A DNA stretch of 64,000 bases from Ramlibacter sp. (GTDB lineage: Bacteria; Pseudomonadota; Gammaproteobacteria; Burkholderiales; Burkholderiaceae_C), in NCBI RefSeq assembly GCF_029866045.1, contig NZ_JARXAB010000023.1:1-64000 (forward strand), written 5' to 3'. A program made the position numbers and the translations under genes. The notes below the pieces were generated by a model, which was not told where the DNA came from, searched no databases, and saw only the letters and a list, made by a program, of their open reading frames with translations. Below, one piece after another: positions 8,201 through 19,584 of this stretch. Positions within the stretch are counted from its first letter, which is position 1, and the number at the start of each line of letters is the position of its first letter.

Positions 8201-8952
8201 CCGGTTGGCAGACCCTGTTCTACAAGGAAGTGCTGCGCTTTTGGAAGGTCGGTTTCCAGACCGTGGCGGCGCCGGTGATCACTGCGCTGCTCTATTTGAT
8301 GATCTTCGGGCATGTGCTCGAGGGCCATGTCAAGGTCTACGACCGCATCGAGTACACCGCCTTCCTCGTTCCCGGGCTGGTGATGATGTCGGTGCTGCAA
8401 AACGCCTTTGCCAACAGCTCCTCGTCGCTGATTCAAAGCAAGATCATGGGCAACCTGGTCTTTGTGTTGCTCACGCCGCTATCGCACTGGGCTTGGTTCC
8501 TGGCCTACGTGGGATCGTCCGTCGCTCGCGGACTGGCGGTGGGCACCGGCGTGCTGGTGGTCACCTCGTTTTTCGTGCGGCCGGAGTTCACCTACCCGCT
8601 GTGGATCCTGCTGTTTGCCCTGCTGGGTGCGGGCATGCTGGGCGCGCTGGGGCTGATCGCCGGCTTGTGGGCAGAGAAGTTCGACCAGATGGCCGCCTTC
8701 CAGAACTTCATCATCATGCCGATGACGTTCCTCTCGGGCGTGTTCTATTCCATTCATTCCCTGCCGGGCTTTTGGCAGCAGGTGAGTCACCTCAACCCCT
8801 TCTTCTACATGATCGACGGCTTCCGCTACGGCTTCTTTGGCCAGAGCGATGTGTCGCCCTGGATCAGTTTGACCATCGTGGGCAGCGCCTTCCTGGTCGT
8901 CTCTGCGGTGGCGGTGCGTCTTCTGCGCATCGGCTACAAGATCCGCAGTTGA
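8197..8952 (+). CDS. ABC-2 type permease (YadH-like)
   Basis: 251 residues with six predicted membrane segments. ALLYLMIFGHVLEGHV, FLVPGLVMMSVLQNAFANSS and MPMTFLSGVFYSIHSLPGFW match the ABC-2 membrane family and YadH in particular. It forms an exporter with the ATPase just upstream (ATGA overlap). Confidence 0.9.
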   Translation: MTGWQTLFYKEVLRFWKVGFQTVAAPVITALLYLMIFGHVLEGHVKVYDRIEYTAFLVPGLVMMSVLQNAFANSSSSLIQSKIMGNLVFVLLTPLSHWAWFLAYVGSSVARGLAVGTGVLVVTSFFVRPEFTYPLWILLFALLGAGMLGALGLIAGLWAEKFDQMAAFQNFIIMPMTFLSGVFYSIHSLPGFWQQVSHLNPFFYMIDGFRYGFFGQSDVSPWISLTIVGSAFLVVSAVAVRLLRIGYKIRS

Positions 8953-8988
8953 AGTCCGCCTCCTTTTTCTTTTTTCCAGCGCAAACCC

Positions 8989-10502
<1,514 letters not shown>

Positions 10503-10512
10503 GGGCCTTGCA

Positions 10513-11187
10513 ATGAGCGACACCAACGTCACCTCTAGCTCCGTGACCCTCGCCCTGTCAAAGGGCCGCATCTTCGACGAGACCCTGCCCCTGCTTCGGG
10601 CCGCCGGTATCGAGGTGCTGGAAGACCCCGAGAAGTCGCGCAAGCTCATTCTTGCGACGAACCAAGCGCAGGTGCGCGTGGTCTTGGTGCGCGCCTCTGA
10701 TGTACCCACTTACGTGCAGTACGGGGGCGCCGATCTGGGCGTGACCGGGCTCGACACCCTGATCGAGCACGGCAGCCTGGGCCTGTACACCCCGCTGGAC
10801 CTGGGCATCGCCAAGTGCCGGGTGAGCGTCGCGGTACGCGCCGACTTCGACTACGCCCGCGCGGTGCGCCAGGGCGCTCGCCTGCGGGTGGCGACCAAGT
10901 ACACAGGCATCGCTCGCGAGTTCTTCGCCACCAAGGGCGTGCATGTGGACATGATCAAGCTCTATGGCAGCATGGAGCTGGCGCCGCTCACCGGCTTGGC
11001 CGACGCCATCGTGGACCTGGTCTCCACTGGCAATACGCTCAAGGCGAACCACCTGGTCGAGGTCGAACGCATCATGGACATCAGCTCCCGATTGGTGGTC
11101 AACCAGGCCGCCCTCAAGCTTAAGCAGGCGCCGATCCGGCGCCTGATCCAGGCCTTCGCCACCGCCACCGGCGGCAAGGCGTCCTGA
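10513..11187 (+). CDS. hisG: ATP phosphoribosyltransferase, short catalytic form
   Basis: 224 residues, so this is the short HisG that lacks the C-terminal regulatory domain and needs HisZ as partner. [19 protein letters not shown] at the N-terminus, [16 protein letters not shown] and [18 protein letters not shown] (the PRPP-binding segment) are clear. It catalyses the first step of histidine synthesis (ATP plus PRPP). No hisZ is in this window; in related bacteria it sits near purA. It starts 10 bases after murA, so murA and the his genes probably share a transcript. Confidence 0.96.
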   Translation: MSDTNVTSSSVTLALSKGRIFDETLPLLRAAGIEVLEDPEKSRKLILATNQAQVRVVLVRASDVPTYVQYGGADLGVTGLDTLIEHGSLGLYTPLDLGIAKCRVSVAVRADFDYARAVRQGARLRVATKYTGIAREFFATKGVHVDMIKLYGSMELAPLTGLADAIVDLVSTGNTLKANHLVEVERIMDISSRLVVNQAALKLKQAPIRRLIQAFATATGGKAS

Positions 11188-11224
11188 TTCACGCCACCCG
11201 CCCCCGTTCCACTCCGCTTTTCTC

Positions 11225-12541
11225 ATGAGCTTTTCTGCCCGCCCCCTGCGACTTGCCACCTCGGACGCCGGCTTTGACGCGGCCTTCCAGGCGCGCCTGC
11301 ATTGGTCGGCCGACACCGACGCCCAGGTCGAAAACCGCGTGGCCGAAATTCTGGCGGCGGTGCGCCAGTCCGGCGACGCCGCGGTGCTCGAGTACACCGC
11401 CCGCTTCGACCATTTGCCCGCCCACACCCTGGGCGAGCTGGAGCTGACCCAGTCCGAGCTCAAGGCCGCCTTCGAAGGTCTGCCCGCCGACCAGCGCAGC
11501 GCCCTGGAGCAGGCGGCCGCCCGCGTGCGCAGCTACCACGAGGCGCAAAAAAAGGCCTCGGGCGAAAGCTGGAGCTACCGCGACGCCGACGGCACCTTGC
11601 TGGGACAAAAAGTCACCCCGCTCGACCGGGTCGGCATCTACGTACCCGGCGGCAAGGCCGCTTACCCCTCCTCGGTGCTGATGAATGCCATCCCCGCCCA
11701 TGTGGCGGGCGTGGGCGAAATCATCATGGTCGTGCCCACCCCGCGCGGCGAGAAAAACCCGCTGGTGCTGGCCGCCGCGTATGTGGCCGGGGTCACCCGC
11801 GCCTTCCAGATCGGCGGTGCGCAAGCCGTGGGCGCTCTGGCCTATGGCACGGCCACCGTGCCCCGGGTCGACAAGATCACCGGCCCGGGCAATGCCTATG
11901 TGGCCGCCGCCAAGAGGCGGGTGTTTGGCCAAGTGGGCATCGACATGATCGCTGGGCCCAGTGAAATCCTGGTGCTGGCCGACGGCAGCACCCCGGCCGA
12001 CTGGGTGGCGATGGATCTCTTTTCGCAGGCCGAGCACGACGAGCTGGCCCAGAGCATCCTGCTGTGTCCGGATGCCGCCTACATCGACCGGGTGCAGGCC
12101 GAGATTGACCGCCTGCTGCCGCAGATGCCGCGCGCCGAGATCATTGCCAAATCGCTCACCGGTCGCGGCGCGCTGATTCACACCCGCAGCATGGACGAGG
12201 CCTGCGCCATCAGCAACCGTATCGCGCCCGAGCACCTCGAGATTGCTTCGAACGAGCCGCACCGCTGGGAGCCGCAGCTCAAACACGCAGGCGCCATCTT
12301 CCTGGGTGGCTTCACCAGCGAGTCGCTGGGCGACTACTGCGCCGGCCCCAACCATGTGCTGCCCACCAGCAGCACCGCGCGCTTTTCCAGCCCGCTGGGC
12401 GTCTACGACTTTCAAAAGCGCTCCAGCCTGATCGAGGTCAGCGAGCAGGGCGCCCAGGTGCTGGGCAAGATCGCCTCGGTCCTGGCCCACGGCGAGGGCT
12501 TGCAGGCCCACGCCCGGGCGGCCGAAATGAGGCTGAAGTAA
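11225..12541 (+). CDS. hisD: Histidinol dehydrogenase
   Basis: 438 residues. The family signatures are present: [66 protein letters not shown] (zinc ligands Gln/His) and [19 protein letters not shown]. It carries out the last two NAD-dependent oxidations to histidine. The next his gene, hisC, is displaced by about 700 bases by a toxin-antitoxin pair; hisD and hisC are normally adjacent. Confidence 0.97.
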   Translation: MSFSARPLRLATSDAGFDAAFQARLHWSADTDAQVENRVAEILAAVRQSGDAAVLEYTARFDHLPAHTLGELELTQSELKAAFEGLPADQRSALEQAAARVRSYHEAQKKASGESWSYRDADGTLLGQKVTPLDRVGIYVPGGKAAYPSSVLMNAIPAHVAGVGEIIMVVPTPRGEKNPLVLAAAYVAGVTRAFQIGGAQAVGALAYGTATVPRVDKITGPGNAYVAAAKRRVFGQVGIDMIAGPSEILVLADGSTPADWVAMDLFSQAEHDELAQSILLCPDAAYIDRVQAEIDRLLPQMPRAEIIAKSLTGRGALIHTRSMDEACAISNRIAPEHLEIASNEPHRWEPQLKHAGAIFLGGFTSESLGDYCAGPNHVLPTSSTARFSSPLGVYDFQKRSSLIEVSEQGAQVLGKIASVLAHGEGLQAHARAAEMRLK

Positions 12542-12544
12542 CTA

Positions 12545-12573
12545 CACGAATTTCGTGTTGCACGGGATTCGTG
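12545..12573 (+). promoter_or_regulatory. Paired palindromes ahead of the antitoxin gene (putative autoregulatory operator)
   Basis: CACGAATTTCGTG (12545-12557) is a perfect inverted repeat with a one-base centre. A related copy, CACGGGATTCGTG (12561-12573), follows 16 bases on; it keeps the outer CACG/CGTG arms and matches 10 of 13 bases. A TAGACT that could act as a -10 box lies at 12577-12582, just before the ATG at 12589. Two spaced palindromes over the start are typical operators for RHH antitoxin-toxin complexes. The palindromes are seen; the function is inferred. Confidence 0.6.
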
Positions 12574-12588
12574 GGTTAGACTGGGTGC

Positions 12589-12825
12589 ATGAAGAACGTC
12601 ACCATCACCGTCGAGGACGAGGCCCTGGAGTGGGCTCGTATCGAGGCGGCCAAGCGCAATACCAGCGTGTCGCGGCTGGTGGGCGAGTTGCTGGCCGATC
12701 GCATGCGCCAAGAAGATGCCTACGAGCTGGCTATGCGCGAGGCGCTGAACTTCCCGTCCTGGGGTAAATCGGAAGGCCCCTACCTGACCCGCGACGAACT
12801 CTATGACCGCGCTCGTTTTCGTTGA
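12589..12825 (+). CDS. RHH-type antitoxin (VapB-like)
   Basis: 78 residues. The start, MKNVTITVEDEALEWARIEA, gives the DNA-binding beta strand and first helix of a ribbon-helix-helix protein; AAKRNTSVSRLVGELLADRM is the second helix. The C-terminal part (about 45-78) would wrap the toxin. It overlaps the PIN-domain toxin gene by 23 bases, the classic antitoxin-first arrangement. Palindromes immediately upstream suggest autorepression. It sits inside the his gene run, between hisD and hisC. Confidence 0.85.
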   Translation: MKNVTITVEDEALEWARIEAAKRNTSVSRLVGELLADRMRQEDAYELAMREALNFPSWGKSEGPYLTRDELYDRARFR

Positions 12826-13252
12826 CACCAACGTCCTGCTCTACACCCATGACGAGCGGGACCTGGACAAGCAGGCCCGTGCCCGTGAGTGGGTGGGCTG
12901 GTGCTGGCGCCAACGTGCCGGCCGTATCAGCACCCAAGTGCTCAATGAGTTCTACAACAACGCGATCACCAAGTTTCGCAAGTCGGTCACCTTGCAGGAG
13001 GCGCGCCACCAAGTGACCCGCCTGCGGCTGTGGCAGCCGCCCCACTTGGATGTCTATACCGTCGATGGCGCCTGGGCCTTGCAAGACCGCTACCCCCTGA
13101 GTTATTGGGATGCGCTGATCGTTTCCTCGGCTCACCAGCAAGGCTGTGCCTGCCTGCTTTCCGAGGATCTTCAGCACGGCCAACTGCTTGACGCTGTGCG
13201 TGTGGTGAACCCCTTTCAGGCCTTGCCCGCCGATCTCCCCGCCCTGACATGA
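12803..13252 (+). CDS. PIN-domain toxin (VapC-like ribonuclease)
   Basis: 149 residues. The PIN acidic residues are visible: Asp8 in VFVDTNVLLY, a Glu in STQVLNEFYNN, and Asp in SYWDALIVSSAHQQGC, followed by CLLSEDLQHGQ. These bind Mg2+ for RNA cleavage; VapC toxins usually cut tRNA or rRNA. Its stop overlaps the hisC ATG (ATGA at 13249-13252), so hisC translation may be coupled to toxin translation. The toxin is intact by sequence. Confidence 0.88.
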   Translation: MTALVFVDTNVLLYTHDERDLDKQARAREWVGWCWRQRAGRISTQVLNEFYNNAITKFRKSVTLQEARHQVTRLRLWQPPHLDVYTVDGAWALQDRYPLSYWDALIVSSAHQQGCACLLSEDLQHGQLLDAVRVVNPFQALPADLPALT

Positions 13253-14340
13253 GCCAGCCCTTGCCCCCTCCGATCGACCCCCGCATCGCCCGCCTGATCC
13301 GCCTCGACGTACAGTCCATGCACGCCTACGTGGTGCAGGACGCCGCCGGCTTCGTCAAGCTCGACGCCATGGAGAACCCCTACCGGCTCTCTCCCGAGCT
13401 CCAGGCCCAGTTGGGTGAGCGCCTGGGCCAGGTGGCGATCAACCGCTACCCGGGTCCGCGCATCGACGAACTCAAGGCCGCCTTGGCTGCCCACGCCGGG
13501 CTTCCCGCCGGCTGCAGCCTGATCCTGGGCAATGGGTCAGACGAGCTCATCTCCCTGCTGGCCCTGGCCTGCGCCCGGCCCGGCGCCACCGTCCTCGCGC
13601 CGCTGCCTGGCTTCGTGATGTACGCGATGAGCGCACAACTGCAGGGCCTGCGGTTTGTCGGCGTCGACCTCACCGCGGATTTCGCGCTTGACCTGCCGGC
13701 CATGCTGGCCGCCATCGAGCAGCACCAGCCGGCCATCATCTACCTGGCCTATCCGAACAACCCGACGGCCAATCTGTGGGACGTCGCCGCCATGGACGCC
13801 ATCGTCGCCGCCGCGCCAGGCCTGGTGGTGATTGACGAGGCCTACCAGCCCTTTGCTAGCCGCAACTACCTGGGCGGCCTGGCCGCCCATCCCCATGTGG
13901 TTTTGATGCGGACTCTGAGCAAATTTGGGCTGGCCGGCATCCGTCTGGGCTACATGATGGGTGCCAGCGCCCTCATCGCCGAGATCGACAAGGTGCGCCC
14001 GCCCTACAACGTGAGCGTGCTTAATGCCGAGGCGGCGCTCTTCGCCCTCGAGCATGCCGACGTCTACGAGGCCCAGGCCCGCGAGCTGCGCGAAGAGCGG
14101 CAGATGCTGCTGGAGCGCCTGGCGCAGATGCCAGGGGTCCTGCCCTTCCCGAGCGACGCCAACATGATCTTGGTACGGGTGCCCGATGCCAAGGCTGTTT
14201 TCGAAGGTATGAAGCGCCGAGGGGTACTGATCAAGAACATTTCTACAATGCACCCCTTGCTGGCCCAGTGCCTGCGCCTGACTGTCGGCAACCCCGAAGA
14301 GAACGTGCGTATGCTCGCCGCCTTGCAGGCCTCACTATGA
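13249..14340 (+). CDS. hisC: Histidinol-phosphate aminotransferase
   Basis: 363 residues, fold type I PLP enzyme. [15 protein letters not shown] at the N-terminus, [12 protein letters not shown] (PLP phosphate loop), [24 protein letters not shown] (Asp contacting the PLP ring) and [17 protein letters not shown] (PLP lysine) are all present. It overlaps the toxin gene upstream and hisB downstream (14337) by four bases each, so it has no free leader of its own. Confidence 0.96.
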   Translation: MSQPLPPPIDPRIARLIRLDVQSMHAYVVQDAAGFVKLDAMENPYRLSPELQAQLGERLGQVAINRYPGPRIDELKAALAAHAGLPAGCSLILGNGSDELISLLALACARPGATVLAPLPGFVMYAMSAQLQGLRFVGVDLTADFALDLPAMLAAIEQHQPAIIYLAYPNNPTANLWDVAAMDAIVAAAPGLVVIDEAYQPFASRNYLGGLAAHPHVVLMRTLSKFGLAGIRLGYMMGASALIAEIDKVRPPYNVSVLNAEAALFALEHADVYEAQARELREERQMLLERLAQMPGVLPFPSDANMILVRVPDAKAVFEGMKRRGVLIKNISTMHPLLAQCLRLTVGNPEENVRMLAALQASL

Positions 14341-14963
14341 CCACCACTTCCGCCCCTACGGCCACGACGCCGGCCGCCCGCACCGCCGAAGTCTCGCGCA
14401 ATACCGCCGAGACCAAGATCCGCGTGCGCGTCAACCTGGACGGCACCGGCCAGGCCAAGCTGTCCACCGGCATCGGCTTTTTCGACCACATGCTCGAGCA
14501 GATCGCCCGCCACGGCATGATCGACCTTGAAATTGAGGCCCAGGGCGACCTGCACATCGACGGCCACCACACGGTCGAAGACGTGGGCATCACCCTTGGT
14601 CAGGCTTTCGCGAAGGCGATGGGCGACAAAAAAGGCATTCGCCGTTACGGCCATGCCTATGTGCCGCTGGACGAGGCGCTCTCTCGCGTGGTGGTCGACT
14701 TCTCTGGCCGCCCGGGCCTGGAGATGCATGTCCCCTTCAAGAGCGGAATGATCGGCGCCTTCGACACGCAGTTGGCCTTTGAGTTCTTTCAGGGTTTTGT
14801 GAACCACGCCTTCGTCACCCTGCACATCGACAACCTGCGCGGTGAGAACGCCCATCACCAGTGCGAAACCGTCTTCAAGGCCTTCGCCCGCGCCCTGCGC
14901 GCCGCGGTGGAGGCAGACCCGCGCGCGGCCGGCATCATTCCCTCCACCAAGGGCTCGCTCTAA
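14337..14963 (+). CDS. hisB: Imidazoleglycerol-phosphate dehydratase (monofunctional HisB)
   Basis: 208 residues; only the dehydratase domain, without the phosphatase domain of enteric His[34 protein letters not shown] and [18 protein letters not shown] hold the conserved His/Glu metal ligands. Histidinol-phosphate phosphatase must be encoded elsewhere. The ATG at 14337 overlaps the hisC stop; the first 20 residues are Ala/Thr-rich and not conserved. Confidence 0.96.
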   Translation: MTTTSAPTATTPAARTAEVSRNTAETKIRVRVNLDGTGQAKLSTGIGFFDHMLEQIARHGMIDLEIEAQGDLHIDGHHTVEDVGITLGQAFAKAMGDKKGIRRYGHAYVPLDEALSRVVVDFSGRPGLEMHVPFKSGMIGAFDTQLAFEFFQGFVNHAFVTLHIDNLRGENAHHQCETVFKAFARALRAAVEADPRAAGIIPSTKGSL

Positions 14964-15014
14964 GCCGCCCCTGCGGCAGATGGCGCGAGCGGTGAGCGGA
15001 CAGGCAAAGAACGA

Positions 15015-15659
15015 ATGAAAACCGTCGCCGTCGTTGACTACGGCATGGGTAACCTGCGCTCTGTCACCCAGGCTGTTATGCATGTGGCCTCGGGCAGCGG
15101 GGTAGAGGTTGTCTGGGCTCGCCGCCCCGAGGAGGTGCTCGCTGCCGACCGGGTGGTGCTGCCTGGCCAAGGCGCGATGCGCGACTGCATGCGCGAACTG
15201 CACGCCAGCGGCATGCATGCGGCAGTGCTGCATGCCGCAGCGCACAAGCCGCTCATGGGTGTCTGCGTCGGTATGCAAATGCTGCTCGATCGCTCCGAAG
15301 AGGGCCCGACCGAATCCCTGGGCCTGATCCCGGGCGAGGTGGTGCGCTTCCAGCTGGCCGGTCGGCACCAGGCCGACGGCAGCCGTTTCAAGGTGCCCCA
15401 GATTGGGTGGAACCAGGTGCGCCAGAGCCGCCCCCACCCGGTCTGGGCGGGGGTGGAAGACGGCAGCTGGTTCTATTTCGTCCACAGCTACTACGCCCGA
15501 ACGTCGGATGCCCGCCACAGCGTAGGGGAGGCCGACTACGGTGGCGGCTTTACGGCAGCGGTTGCCCGGGATAATATTTTCGCTACCCAGTTCCACCCTG
15601 AAAAAAGTGCGCAGGCCGGCCTCGCTCTGTACCGCAACTTCTTGCTCTGGAATCCCTGA
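15015..15659 (+). CDS. hisH: Imidazole glycerol phosphate synthase, glutaminase subunit
   Basis: 214 residues. Class I glutaminase: [16 protein letters not shown] at the start, the nucleophile loop [19 protein letters not shown] (cysteine within GVCVGMQ), and the His-Glu pair in [14 protein letters not shown]. It passes ammonia to HisF. 51 bases separate it from hisB. Confidence 0.96.
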   Translation: MKTVAVVDYGMGNLRSVTQAVMHVASGSGVEVVWARRPEEVLAADRVVLPGQGAMRDCMRELHASGMHAAVLHAAAHKPLMGVCVGMQMLLDRSEEGPTESLGLIPGEVVRFQLAGRHQADGSRFKVPQIGWNQVRQSRPHPVWAGVEDGSWFYFVHSYYARTSDARHSVGEADYGGGFTAAVARDNIFATQFHPEKSAQAGLALYRNFLLWNP

Positions 15660-15742
15660 TTTCCCAGCGCCCTGCGATCCGCCGCACCCGCCCACCTTTT
15701 GAGCCCGTCGCACCGTTTCATCCACCCCCGCCGCCGTTTCAC

Positions 15743-16483
15743 ATGCTCCTGATCCCCGCCATCGACCTGAAAGACGGTCAATGCGTGCGCCTCAAGCAAG
15801 GCGACATGGACCAATCCACCGTCTTCAGCGAGGACCCGGCCGCCATGGCCAAGTCTTGGCTAGACAAGGGCGCCCGTCGGCTGCACCTGGTTGATTTGAA
15901 CGGCGCCTTCGCCGGCAAGCCGCAGAACTTTGCGGCCATCAAGACCATCCTCAAAGCGGTGGGAGATGACATTCCGGTGCAGCTCGGGGGCGGCATCCGC
16001 GACCTCGACACCATCGAGAAATACATCGACGGCGGTTTGCGCTACGTCATCATCGGCACCGCTGCGGTCAAGAACCCGGGTTTCCTCAAGGATGCTTGCA
16101 CCGCCTTTGGCGGGCACATCATCGTCGGCCTCGACGCCAAGGACGGCAAGGTCGCAACGGACGGCTGGAGCAAGCTCACCGGCCACGAGGTGGTCGACCT
16201 GGCCAAGAAATTCGAGGACTGGGGCGTCGAGTCCATCATCTACACCGACATCGGCCGCGACGGCATGCTCTCGGGCGTCAATGTTGAGGCCACCGTCAAG
16301 CTGGCCCAGGCGCTCACCATTCCGGTCATCGCCTCTGGCGGCCTGGCCGGCATGGCCGACATCGAGGCCCTGTGCGCGGTGCAAGACGAAGGCATCGAGG
16401 GCGTCATCTGCGGCCGAGCGATCTACTCCGGCGACCTCGACTTCGCCCAGGGCCAGGCCCGCGCCGACGAGCTGGCCGGCTGA
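15743..16483 (+). CDS. hisA: ProFAR isomerase
   Basis: 246 residues. TIM barrel of the HisA/HisF family: [18 protein letters not shown] carries the catalytic Asp8; [31 protein letters not shown] and [13 protein letters not shown] (the second catalytic Asp region) follow. It isomerises ProFAR to PRFAR. Confidence 0.96.
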   Translation: MLLIPAIDLKDGQCVRLKQGDMDQSTVFSEDPAAMAKSWLDKGARRLHLVDLNGAFAGKPQNFAAIKTILKAVGDDIPVQLGGGIRDLDTIEKYIDGGLRYVIIGTAAVKNPGFLKDACTAFGGHIIVGLDAKDGKVATDGWSKLTGHEVVDLAKKFEDWGVESIIYTDIGRDGMLSGVNVEATVKLAQALTIPVIASGGLAGMADIEALCAVQDEGIEGVICGRAIYSGDLDFAQGQARADELAG

Positions 16484-16537
16484 CCCTCCCGCATTTGATC
16501 CCGCCCACCGGCCGCCTGGCCTCCTGAAGGTTCCCGC

Positions 16538-17317
16538 TTGCTTGCCAAACGCATCATCCCTTGCCTCGACGTCACCGGAGGCCGGGTCGTCAAGGGCGTC
16601 AACTTCGTCGAGCTGCGTGACGCTGGCGACCCGGTGGAAATCGCTGCCCGCTACAACGAGCAGGGTGCCGACGAACTCACCTTCCTGGACATCACTGCCA
16701 CCAGCGACGGGCGCGACCTCATCTTGCACATCATCGAGGCGGTGGCTTCGCAGGTCTTCATCCCCCTCACCGTGGGCGGTGGGGTCCGCACCGTCGAAGA
16801 CGTGCGCCGCCTGCTCAACGCCGGCGCCGACAAGACCAGCTTCAATTCGGCGGCTATTGCCAATCCGCAGGTCATCTCCGACGCCTCGGACCGCTATGGC
16901 TCCCAGTGCATCGTGGTGGCCATCGACGCCAAGCGCCGTGTGGGCGACGATCTGGCTGCCCGTGGCGAGGGCTGGGATGTCTACAGCCATGGCGGTCGCA
17001 AGAACACCGGCCTTGACGCGGTGCAGTGGGCGTTTGACATGGCCCGCCGCGGCGCGGGTGAAATTCTCCTCACCAGCATGGACCGCGACGGCACCAAGAG
17101 CGGCTTCGACCTGGCCCTCACCCGCGCCGTGGCCGACGCGGTGGAGGTGCCGGTCATTGCCTCCGGCGGGGTGGGTAACCTCGAGCATCTGGCCGATGGC
17201 GTGCAGCAGGGCGGCGCCGACGCGGTGCTGGCTGCCAGCATCTTTCACTACGGTGAGTACACCGTGGCCCAAGCCAAAGAGGCCATGCGCGCCCGGGGTA
17301 TCCCGGTGCGGCTCTGA
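16538..17317 (+). CDS. hisF: Imidazole glycerol phosphate synthase, cyclase subunit
   Basis: 259 residues starting at a TTG (16538), which gives [19 protein letters not shown], the exact conserved N-terminus with catalytic Asp11; no ATG is available nearby and a GAAGG ribosome site lies about 8 bases upstream. [22 protein letters not shown] and [15 protein letters not shown] (second catalytic Asp) are present. Works with HisH. Confidence 0.96.
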   Translation: MLAKRIIPCLDVTGGRVVKGVNFVELRDAGDPVEIAARYNEQGADELTFLDITATSDGRDLILHIIEAVASQVFIPLTVGGGVRTVEDVRRLLNAGADKTSFNSAAIANPQVISDASDRYGSQCIVVAIDAKRRVGDDLAARGEGWDVYSHGGRKNTGLDAVQWAFDMARRGAGEILLTSMDRDGTKSGFDLALTRAVADAVEVPVIASGGVGNLEHLADGVQQGGADAVLAASIFHYGEYTVAQAKEAMRARGIPVRL

Positions 17318-17449
17318 GCCCAGCCCGCAACCGTCTGGCGCGGGGGTGACCGCCCTGGTGATGGCGGCCGCGACGCACGTGGCGCCGCAGGCGGCTGCGG
17401 AGGCGGCAAGCGCGTCGCCGCTCCTCGCGCCATCAGCGACAATGCCAGC

Positions 17450-17839
17450 ATGGAGTGGCTGGATCAGATCAAGTGGGATGCGCAAGGCCTCGTGCCCGTC
17501 ATCGCCCAGGAGGCGACCACCGGCGACGTGCTGATGTTCGCCTGGATGACCCGCGAGGCGCTGGCGCTGACCGCGCGTGAGGGCCGGGCGGTTTATTACA
17601 GCCGCTCGCGTCAGCGCCTGTGGTTCAAGGGCGAGGAGTCCGGTCACGTCCAGCAGGTGCACGAGCTGCGCCTGGACTGTGACCGCGATGTGGTGCTGCT
17701 CAAGGTCACCCAGACCGGCCATGAGCCTGGCATCGCCTGCCACACCGGCCGCCATAGCTGCTTTTTCCAGGTCCTCAAGGACGGGCAGTGGCAGGCGGTT
17801 GACCCGGTCCTCAAAGACCCGGAGAGCATCTACAAGTGA
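17450..17839 (+). CDS. hisI: Phosphoribosyl-AMP cyclohydrolase
   Basis: 129 residues. Conserved [51 protein letters not shown] and the metal-binding [11 protein letters not shown]. Separate from HisE, unlike the enteric HisIE fusion. Its stop overlaps the GTG start of hisE. 132 bases separate it from hisF; an A/C-rich stretch there shows no clear regulatory element. Confidence 0.95.
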   Translation: MEWLDQIKWDAQGLVPVIAQEATTGDVLMFAWMTREALALTAREGRAVYYSRSRQRLWFKGEESGHVQQVHELRLDCDRDVVLLKVTQTGHEPGIACHTGRHSCFFQVLKDGQWQAVDPVLKDPESIYK

Positions 17840-18225
17840 ACCCATCTTCCAACGATTCGCTGGCCCGCCTGGCTGCTGTCATCGAGAGCCGAAAGCCGGC
17901 CGCCGGGGGCGACCCCGAGAAAAGCTATGTCGCCCGCCTGCTTCACAAGGGGCCCGACGCATTCCTCAAAAAGGTCGGCGAAGAGGCCACTGAGGTGGTC
18001 ATGGCGGCCAAGGACCTGGCCCATGGCCCGGTCGATGCCGCAGCCAGCCGGGCCGCCCTAGTCGGCGAAGTGGCCGACCTCTGGTTCCACACCATGATCG
18101 CGCTGGCCCATTTCGGGCTGTCGCCGGCCGATGTCGTGGCGGAGCTTGAGCGCCGCGAGGGCCTCTCTGGTCTGGAGGAAAAGGCCCTGCGCAAGGCCCA
18201 GGCCCGCGAGGCCGGGCAGACTTAA
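17836..18225 (+). CDS. hisE: Phosphoribosyl-ATP pyrophosphatase
   Basis: 129 residues from a GTG at 17836 that overlaps the hisI stop (GTGA). MazG-like helices: [31 protein letters not shown] contains the EExxE metal-binding core, and [13 protein letters not shown] the second acidic helix. Last gene of the histidine set here. Confidence 0.95.
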   Translation: MNPSSNDSLARLAAVIESRKPAAGGDPEKSYVARLLHKGPDAFLKKVGEEATEVVMAAKDLAHGPVDAAASRAALVGEVADLWFHTMIALAHFGLSPADVVAELERREGLSGLEEKALRKAQAREAGQT

Positions 18226-18310
18226 CGCTGGCCAAGACGCGACCCCCTCAAAGCGCCACCCTTCGCACCTTTGACCCCACCGCCTGGGTGGGTGTTCCCG
18301 GAGCTCCCTT

Positions 18311-18670
18311 ATGACCCACGACCCAAACTGCCTCTTTTGCAAGATCGTCGCCGGTACGATTCCCTCGCGTAAGGTTTACGAGGACGAGGAGATCTTCGCC
18401 TTCCACGACATTCACCCTTGGGCCCCGGTGCACTTCCTCATGATCCCCAAGGCCCACATCCCCTCCATGGCCCAACTCGGGCCTGAGCATGCCAACCTCA
18501 TGGGCCGGCTGATGACGCTGGCCCCGCGCCTGGCCCTGGAGCAGGGCTGCAACCCCTACCCCCAGGGGGGGTTTCGCATCGTTGCCAATACCGGCGGCGA
18601 GGGCGGCCAAGAGGTCCACCACCTGCATATCCATGTGATGGGCGGTCCGCGGCCCTGGCTCAGGGGCTGA
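18311..18670 (+). CDS. HIT-family purine nucleoside phosphoramidase (HinT)
   Basis: 119 residues. CLFCKIVAGTIPSRKVYED at the N-terminus and the histidine triad HHLHIHVMGG near the C-terminus define the HIT family. Such proteins hydrolyse AMP-phosphoramidates. A small hairpin (18276-18281 with 18287-18292) lies just before the gene. Position between hisE and tatA is normal for betaproteobacteria. Confidence 0.93.
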   Translation: MTHDPNCLFCKIVAGTIPSRKVYEDEEIFAFHDIHPWAPVHFLMIPKAHIPSMAQLGPEHANLMGRLMTLAPRLALEQGCNPYPQGGFRIVANTGGEGGQEVHHLHIHVMGGPRPWLRG

Positions 18671-18743
18671 GGGCCCGACACGCGCCGCAGGGTCGGCGAG
18701 CGCTGCAATCCCCGTCCGCGAGACCGGCCCGGGCGCGCAGGAC

Positions 18744-18749
18744 TAGAAT
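18744..18749 (+). promoter_or_regulatory. Possible -10 box for tatA
   Basis: TAGAAT lies 28 bases before the tatA ATG, between hinT and tatA. The -35 region is GC-rich and unconvincing. Confidence 0.35.
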
Positions 18750-18776
18750 CAGGCTAAGTTCTTTCAGGAGTTTTCC

Positions 18777-19043
18777 ATGGGTTCCTTTTCCATTTGGCAC
18801 TGGCTGATCGTGCTGGCGATCGTGGTGCTCGTGTTCGGCACCAAGAAGCTGAAGAACATCGGCTCTGACCTCGGCGGCGCAGTCAAAGGCTTCAAAGACG
18901 GCGTGCGTGACGGCACCACCCCCGCGGAGCAGGCCCAGCCGGCTGCGCCGGCCGCCCCCGCCCAGCAGGTTTCTGCGTCTGCCACGGTCGACGCCAAGAA
19001 CGATGGCAAGACCATCGACGTCGAGGCCAAGAGCAAGTCCTGA
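18777..19043 (+). CDS. tatA: Sec-independent translocase subunit TatA
   Basis: 88 residues. A short N-terminal membrane helix ([21 protein letters not shown]), then an amphipathic helix with [21 protein letters not shown], the TatA hallmark. The C-terminal half is Ala/Pro-rich and charged. TatA forms the protein-conducting pore of the twin-arginine pathway. A GGAG ribosome site precedes the ATG. Confidence 0.96.
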   Translation: MGSFSIWHWLIVLAIVVLVFGTKKLKNIGSDLGGAVKGFKDGVRDGTTPAEQAQPAAPAAPAQQVSASATVDAKNDGKTIDVEAKSKS

Positions 19044-19122
19044 CCTGGCCACCCGGATTCGGCCCGCCTCTCCTGCGGGCCGCCCCTGACGTGCACCCCC
19101 GGGCCTCTTCCCCCTTCCCCTC

Positions 19123-19584
19123 GTGATCGACATCGGCATTTCCAAGATAGCGCTTATCGGCGCGGTGGCGTTGATCGTCATCGGGCCGGACAAGTTGCCG
19201 CGCCTCGCCCGCACGATCGGCGCGCTCTTGGGCAAAGCCCAGCGCTATGTTGCCGATGTGAAGGCCGAGGTCAATCGGTCGATTGACCTCGACGAGCTGC
19301 GCAAGATGAAGGACTCGGTCGAGACGGCCGCCCGGGACGTGGAGACTGCGGTGCACGAGACCACCTCCGGTATCGAGCGTGACCTCGGAGCCATCGTCGA
19401 CGAGTCCACCTCCGCCTCAGAGCCCCTGGCCACGCCAGTCCCCGAGTACAAGAACCCCGGCAAAAACTGGCGCCTTAAGCAGGGCGCCATGCCGCAGTGG
19501 TACAAAGCCCGCGCCGGTGTGCGCCGGCATGTGCTCTCCGGGGCCGCCCGCGTGGCGCGCTACCGGCCCAAGAAATTCAGCTGA
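19123..19584 (+). CDS. tatB: Sec-independent translocase subunit TatB
   Basis: 153 residues from a GTG at 19123. [32 protein letters not shown] contains the Glu/Gly-Pro hinge form typical of TatB (GPDKLP), followed by an extended amphipathic helix to about residue 90. It forms the substrate receptor with TatC. Its stop overlaps the tatC start. Confidence 0.95.
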   Translation: MIDIGISKIALIGAVALIVIGPDKLPRLARTIGALLGKAQRYVADVKAEVNRSIDLDELRKMKDSVETAARDVETAVHETTSGIERDLGAIVDESTSASEPLATPVPEYKNPGKNWRLKQGAMPQWYKARAGVRRHVLSGAARVARYRPKKFS

